Assembly: GCF_000002235.5 (NCBI RefSeq)
Contig: NW_022145611.1
Coordinates: 4,268,754 to 4,332,753, forward strand
Length of the DNA stretch: 64,000 bases
Origin: Strongylocentrotus purpuratus
Taxonomy: Eukaryota; Echinodermata; Echinoidea; Camarodonta; Strongylocentrotidae
Direction: 5' to 3'
This document shows positions 59,129-64,000 of the stretch, piece by piece (positions within the stretch are counted from its first letter, which is position 1; each line of letters opens with the position of its first letter). Position numbers and translations under genes: made by a program. The notes beneath the pieces are model-generated. The model was given only the letters and a program-made list of their open reading frames with translations, made no database searches and was not told the DNA's origin.

Positions 59129-62100
59129 TTTTTTTTTTTTTTTTTTTTAAATCCGTAATTTGAGACAACATTCCGTAATGGTCGTTAATTTCCGTACCAA
59201 TTACGGAAAATCCGTACTAGTTGGCAGCTCTGTATATCTATATGATACAGTGAAAAATAGACAAGAGGACCATGAAAATGACCTGTTAATTTGGGGTAAA
59301 AAAACAAACTTGGACTAGCAAAATTACCTGGTAATATCAGATATCTCATAGTTACAGAGCCCTTTACAGCTATTTTCTACTATAAGCATATATTCATCTA
59401 AATAATTTTCTTTGATACCTGACCATTCATAACACTTTGGAGTAATTTTGCTATTTATAACATTTATATCTTATAGAAATCACATTGTATCATTGGAAGC
59501 AAAATGACATTGTTTGATTATAAATGCAATAACTCACCTGTACTTTCCAAGATAAGTGTTCTGTCTGAAGACTTCTCTCCACCTGACCAGGAGATCGTGA
59601 AGTTTGGCCTGCATCCCAGGGCAAGCATCACCAACACATTTGTATTGCTGAAATAAAAACAGTACATTGATGGACAAGTTAAAGAGAAGCTTTACTTCTA
59701 ATTCTAAGAAAGATGAAAAAAGGACATTTTGAGCTTTCTCATTCTTTTGATGTCAGTTTGGAAGAAGTCATAACTGAGATGTCTCCTGAAAGGGTTTGTT
59801 CTTTAAAATGATCCCATATTTGAAATACGAGAACAAATAAATAAATGTGTGTGGTCCCATATACCCATTTATGTGTGCTTGTATTTTTATATCACAAATG
59901 TGTCAATTTTTTAAATTAAATTGACGATTCTTAAAACTCACAGTACGCACCTCTTCCCAGGTACTGTACAATCAACCTCTCCAGATTAAGACATGGGCTC
60001 CTAAAATTTAACTCTGAGCTCTCAAAATTGCAATCTAGACCCAGTGAAATAAACTAATGTGTAATCCTGGGCCCTGTCGTACAAAGCGTTGGTATCAATC
60101 GCAAATATGTACATAAGAGATAGAAGACTTCAAACTTTTTTGCGTTTGATTTGGATCGATCACAACTCTTTGTAAGACGGGCTCCCTGGTATACTTGATG
60201 AATATCATACAGGAACAGGCAGGAGAGCACCTACCGGAACGAATTCGCTTCCAGATGAGCCAGTTGGTTCTGGTTCATTGCTGGGTTCTGGTTCGCTGGA
60301 GGGTTCAGGCTCACTTGAAGGTTTCATAGCCATGTTAGTAGTAGCAGAAGCAGCAGCAGGAACGGTAGCAGCAGCAGAAACGGTAGCATCAGCAGCAGCA
60401 GCTGGAGTGGTAGTAGCAGCAGCGGGGGCGTCTGTGCTCCCAGTCGCTTGACGACGGCGGCGGTTGCCTAGGGCTGTGGCCACGTCACTGGATTCAAAGA
60501 TGTAATCAACATCACTGAAGATGAATCCATCAACCTTGCGATCAAACCAGAACTTGAGCGCATCCTGAGAGATTAATGGATAGAATAATGATATCGGTGA
60601 TTCAGGAGAAACTAGTATTAGCCACTTCAGCTCTCTCTAGATGACAATACATAAAGCAGCTTGCATATGGTACTATGTTACATATATTAAAATGTGAGAA
60701 ATGAGGAAAATTGGCTTTCAATCTCACAAATCTCTATAAGCTTTTTCATAGTTGAGACATACTAATACTTAAGTAGGTAGTTAGGTATATGACTCTTGAC
60801 TGTAGCATCCATGCAGAATATCATCAATCATAGTACAATGTATGGTATATCAACACAAGGTGGCGCTATTCATTTCAGACTCAACTGAAGCTTGAGTTCT
60901 AAATATCATCGCATGTACTTAATACAGAAGTTTAACATGTAAAGAACACATCTCGTATAGCACATTATACCTTAAACAAAGGTCTCTGTGCCATTTAATG
61001 TCAAGATATGTTGTTTACAATTGAAATTAAATTAAGAGAAATATACCATGCATGTTTTTGGTTCTTTAAATCACTATGAAATTATTTTTTCTTGTAATGA
61101 AAGAACATGGTTAGCTTTAACAAGTTGAGATATAGATTCATACCTCAATAGCCATCTGGACGTTGGTGTTGTCATAGTTGAGGTCTGGTTGCTCTGCCTT
61201 CAGGTAGTGGTAGTAGCACTGCTTCCTAACAGCATCGTAGGTCCACGCACTGTCACCAAACTTGTTGAGCTGGAGAGAAAAAAACAAAACAAAAAAACAA
61301 TGAACTCCATATCAATATACAGCACCACAGAGATAAAGTTTTGAACTGTAGGGAAAACTGGACTGTACATCATTTTATTCATAATTTCACAGGAGATCCG
61401 TCTTGACTGAAATCCTTAGGGTTCGTCTACATTAGGCTTGTTTTAATTGTGTAATGTTGGTAGCACCTGATTTCAGCACCGAGGACCTATGTGTACTGGA
61501 CCTCAGGAAGTGACAAGCCCTTGTGTAAAAGGCAGATAACATCAAACCAACATGTTTTTATACAACAGAACTTTTGTAAGACTTCATTCAGACAAATCTT
61601 AAAGGAAACCAAAACCTTCATACTAAGTTACTTTTATTGTAAAGTTTAAAAGATTTGAATAAAATCAGTGAAAATTTGAACAAAATCGGGCAAGGAATAA
61701 GGAAGTAAGAGCTTTTTAAAATTACTAGTCACCAGAGGGCGGTATTCAATTTGATGACATCATCTGTGAACAACTCTCCATGTTTTTTGCACATAAAATT
61801 TCACAATTTTGTTGTTTTCTTCGTATTTATTTGTGTTCTAGATCCGACTTCATAACATGTGAAGTAGAATATCATTTTGCATTCTATATCTTGCTTTCAG
61901 GGGAGTACATTATCTCAATCACAAGAAAGAAGGAAAAACATGAAATTTGATGTACAAAAGGCATAGAGAGTTGTTCACAGATGATGTCATCAAATTGAAT
62001 ACCGCCCTCTAGTGACTAGTAATTTCAAAAAGCTCTTACTTCCTTATTCCTTACCCGATTTTGTTCAAATTTTCACTGATATTTTTCAAATATCTTAAAC

Positions 62101-62595
62101 TTTACAATAAAAGTTACTTAGTATGAAGGTTTTGGTTTCCTTTAAGCAGATTTTCTTGTTTTCACACAAACTTCACCAGAATTAAAAACTGAATAGAGAT
62201 GATGATAGACAATACAGTTAACTTTTCTTCAGTTGAACAAGTTTTTTAAAGAAATATACCAAACTACCGGTATGCAAGATATGTGATATTTACACTTTTA
62301 GCATATGTCGAACAATTTTGTTGTGTTCCCAACTCTACAGTTTTTAGTATGTAATACCATGACGTCAAAACATTTAATATATCACATGTACATGTAGAAA
62401 ATGGTTTAAATGAACCAGAATTTTTTTCTGTCAAAAGTAGTTGACCTACCCATTCGTTTGGTGGGTTGGTTCCATCACCACATTCCTTCCATACATAGTA
62501 GTCACTGAAGTTACCGGTACTGTTACGACTGGCCAAGAACCAAGGATGGTCCTTGCTGGAATGGTTTGGTACAAATTCTAAGATCACTTTCAGAT
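56003..62595 (-). CDS. SLC3A1 (rBAT)-like amino acid transporter heavy chain, 3' part
   Basis: Eight in-frame exons are read, in transcript order: 62450-62595, 61144-61269, 60235-60564, 59538-59647, 58316-58523, 57422-57556, 56727-56852 and 56003-56347 (1526 nt, all GT-AG). They encode most of a GH13 alpha-amylase-like ectodomain: EFVPNHSSKDHPWFLASRN, YYVWKECGDGTNPPNEW (domain B, present in rBAT and absent from 4F2hc), GDSAWTYDAVRKQCYYHYLK, EQPDLNY, KFWFDRKVDGFIFSDV, LLTLPGTPITYYGEELGALD and a C-terminal beta domain ending LVEIKK. SLC3 proteins are type II membrane glycoproteins that carry light chains (SLC7) to the surface. The catalytic Asp of the VDGFRIDAV-type motif and the HD pair of GNHD are replaced, so hydrolysis is unlikely. 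Exon 60235-60564 adds an unusual RRRR, Ala/Thr-rich and SSEPEP-repeat insert. The cytoplasmic/membrane exons lie beyond the right edge. Confidence 0.9.
57968..58004. repeat. (TAC)n microsatellite in an SLC3A1-like intron
   Basis: A short run of ACT triplets. Confidence 0.75.
58658..58738. mobile_element. 81-bp foldback MITE, relative of 34480-34640
   Basis: The ends GGCCCAAATTCACAAAG and CTTTGTGAATTTGGGCC are inverses. The internal GGTTTGTCGACAAACC and GACGCACATACACCT are shared with the 34.5-kb copy. Confidence 0.8.
58802..59232. mobile_element. MITE with CAGAGCTGCCAAC ends and an A/T hairpin core
   Basis: The ends are CAGAGCTGCCAAC and GTTGGCAGCTCTG, flanked by TATATC on both sides (58796-58801, 59233-59238). 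The halves carry inverted AATCAGTAAT/CCGTAATTT motifs. A run of about 50 A followed by about 20 T lies at the centre. hAT-like ends, but the duplication seen is 6 bp. Confidence 0.75.
60069..60185. mobile_element. short MITE with GGGCCCTGTCGTACAAAG ends
   Basis: The left end GTCGTACAAAG and right end CTTTGTAAGACGGGCTCC are imperfect inverses around about 90 AT-rich bases. It lies in the intron directly after the insert-bearing exon. Confidence 0.5.
61603..62141. mobile_element. TTAA MITE, family D, foldback type with long inverted arms
   Basis: TTAA at 61599-61602 and 62142-62145. The ends are AGGAAACCAAAACCTTCATA and its inverse. The arms are each about 230 bp and nearly identical, for example CACCAGAGGGCGGTATTCAA and its inverse. 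They surround a short unique loop. Single copy in the window, in an SLC3A1-like intron. Confidence 0.92.
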
Positions 62596-62599
62596 CTGT

Positions 62600-64000
62600 T
62601 TTGAAGAAGAAAAAAATAAAGATATATAAAATGATTAATAACTGTTTTTAAAAAAGGGAGGAAAACAAACAAATAATAACCATTTCTGCAAATTGGTAAG
62701 TGTTGGCAAGGTTACTGCAGTTAATAGATGACAACAAATCAAAATAAATGTAGGTTCTGGTAACCTGAGCCTTTCAACATTCTGAATTGAAGTTCTGAAC
62801 AATGCCTCAAATTTAAGTTCATTTATTATACTATTGAACATTAAGTACATGTTAACAAATGTCAACTTGAATAAATCAATAAAATATATAATTGCTGGCC
62901 AAATGAAAGGATATACAAGAATTGAAAATAACTTTTCATTTTAAATTTAAGATTCAATCTAGAGAACAGCGGGAATAACATTTTACCACAAAACTTTCCA
63001 ACAAACTACCCCGATATCAAGACATTTTTTATTTCTTCAATTTAATTATGTCTCCCGCTTATGCACTAATTCAGGGAATATGTGGAAATCTGCTGGTGGT
63101 ACTGCATTAGAGTATAGATTGTATGTAAGAGCTTGAAATGAATGAACTCTGTATGGCCTTGACTGTCTGATGATTTCTGATCTGTACACAGCAGGAATGC
63201 AGGATCGTAGGGCGTGACCATGGTACAGTACATGGCAGTCTGGATTAGAGTGTAAATCTGCAGGCACAGACTCTCATTCGACACTAAAACATAATTCCAT
63301 AAGGTTTTGAGTAGAGCCTACAGTGTAACTCAGTCAGTCTTTAGTATGGCCTGTTGGCTGTGGTTTCTGAGTCTCCTTGCTCAAACACTGTTATAAATGC
63401 ATTATGACCGACAAGGGTAAGTGCCTACAAACTAGGTCTGCAACCCTAAGTGGTAGCTAGAGGGAGTCTGCAAGCACAGACTGCATCTGTCAGTTTGTGG
63501 CTGTGTCAAAAGCCTACTGTAGTCTCATAGTGCAGACACTGTTACACACAATGACTGACATGGGCTTGTGCAGGGTCAGGGACGGGGCAGGTTGTTTCTC
63601 TGCATTGTCAAATCATACAATGGCAGGAAGGACTGAAACAACAGTTGGTGAGCAGGGATGGACTATTATCAAACTTCCTGGTTGAGTAGTGGCACCTTGA
63701 CAAAACAAGAATGAGGTCGTGCCACTGCACTACGAATGACATTGCCTATTACCCTAGTCCATAATGTTTTCTGTAGCATAATACACGATAATCCACAGGC
63801 ACAGGTGGTTTAAACATGTAACAACGACAGGTTTAACTTCTTATTGTAAAGGTTTCAGAAAATCGCAACCCGTTTTGAATTTTTTATTGTACAGGTTTAA
63901 AATTCAGCAACGGATTAATATTTTTTCTCAACCAATATTATTGATTAGTCCTAAAAATGTGTTTCAAATGCTTCAGATCACAAATCACATTTCACCAGAG
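62600..64000. other. intron or 5' side of the SLC3A1-like gene, no exon recognised
   Basis: The next upstream exon should encode the first amylase strands, with YDVSDY-like motifs, and the membrane segment. Nothing like it is visible to the right edge. From 63100 to 63660 words such as GCACAGACT, ACACTGTTA and TTATGACCGACAAGGG/CAATGACTGACATGGG recur, suggesting an old degenerate tandem repeat of about 150 bases. Confidence 0.4.

Overview
This is a eukaryotic, AT-rich, intron-containing, very repeat-dense piece of nuclear genome. An invertebrate deuterostome, most likely an echinoderm such as a sea urchin, is the best guess. The basis is a ciliary B9 gene, CRBP/FABP-like genes and an rBAT-like gene with animal exon structure, abundant GA and ATC microsatellites, frequent TACATGTA and ACCGGT words, and a heavy load of short TTAA-target and hAT-type non-autonomous transposons. 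The species is inference only.

Layout. 1.5-3.6 kb (+): complete three-exon B9D2, a cilium transition-zone protein. 6.6-7.7 kb: decayed tandem copy of the next gene. 8.2-10.9 kb (+): a two-exon gene for an unrecognised 688-residue acidic protein with five near-identical 41-residue modules set in Glu-rich arrays and a Trp/Cys/Arg tail that looks membrane-binding. 14.3-23.7 kb (-): complete ten-exon RBM34/Nop12-type nucleolar RNA-binding protein, whose last intron has all the signals of a U12-type AT-AC intron. 27.0-28.0 kb (-): two-exon CRBP/FABP-like lipid-binding protein. 28-51 kb: gene-poor and built mainly of SINEs, LINE tails and MITEs, with a lone FABP-type terminal exon at 39.9 kb and a 2.1-kb foldback element at 40.9-43.0 kb whose two 0.3-kb arms are almost identical. 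51.0-51.4 kb (+): a second CRBP/FABP-like gene with an uninterrupted coding exon. 56.0-62.6 kb (-): eight 3' exons of an SLC3A1 (rBAT)-like amino-acid-transporter heavy chain; the 5' exons lie beyond the right edge.

The genes do not form a pathway; this is an ordinary stretch of animal chromosome. The most notable items are the acidic repeat protein and its decayed neighbour, the U12 AT-AC intron, the young foldback element, the rBAT-like protein with two of three catalytic positions lost and a polybasic Ala/Thr/Pro-Glu insert, and five unrelated MITE families that all use TTAA targets and share AGG/CCT-type ends. All splice sites were read by eye; no alignment or database search was run.
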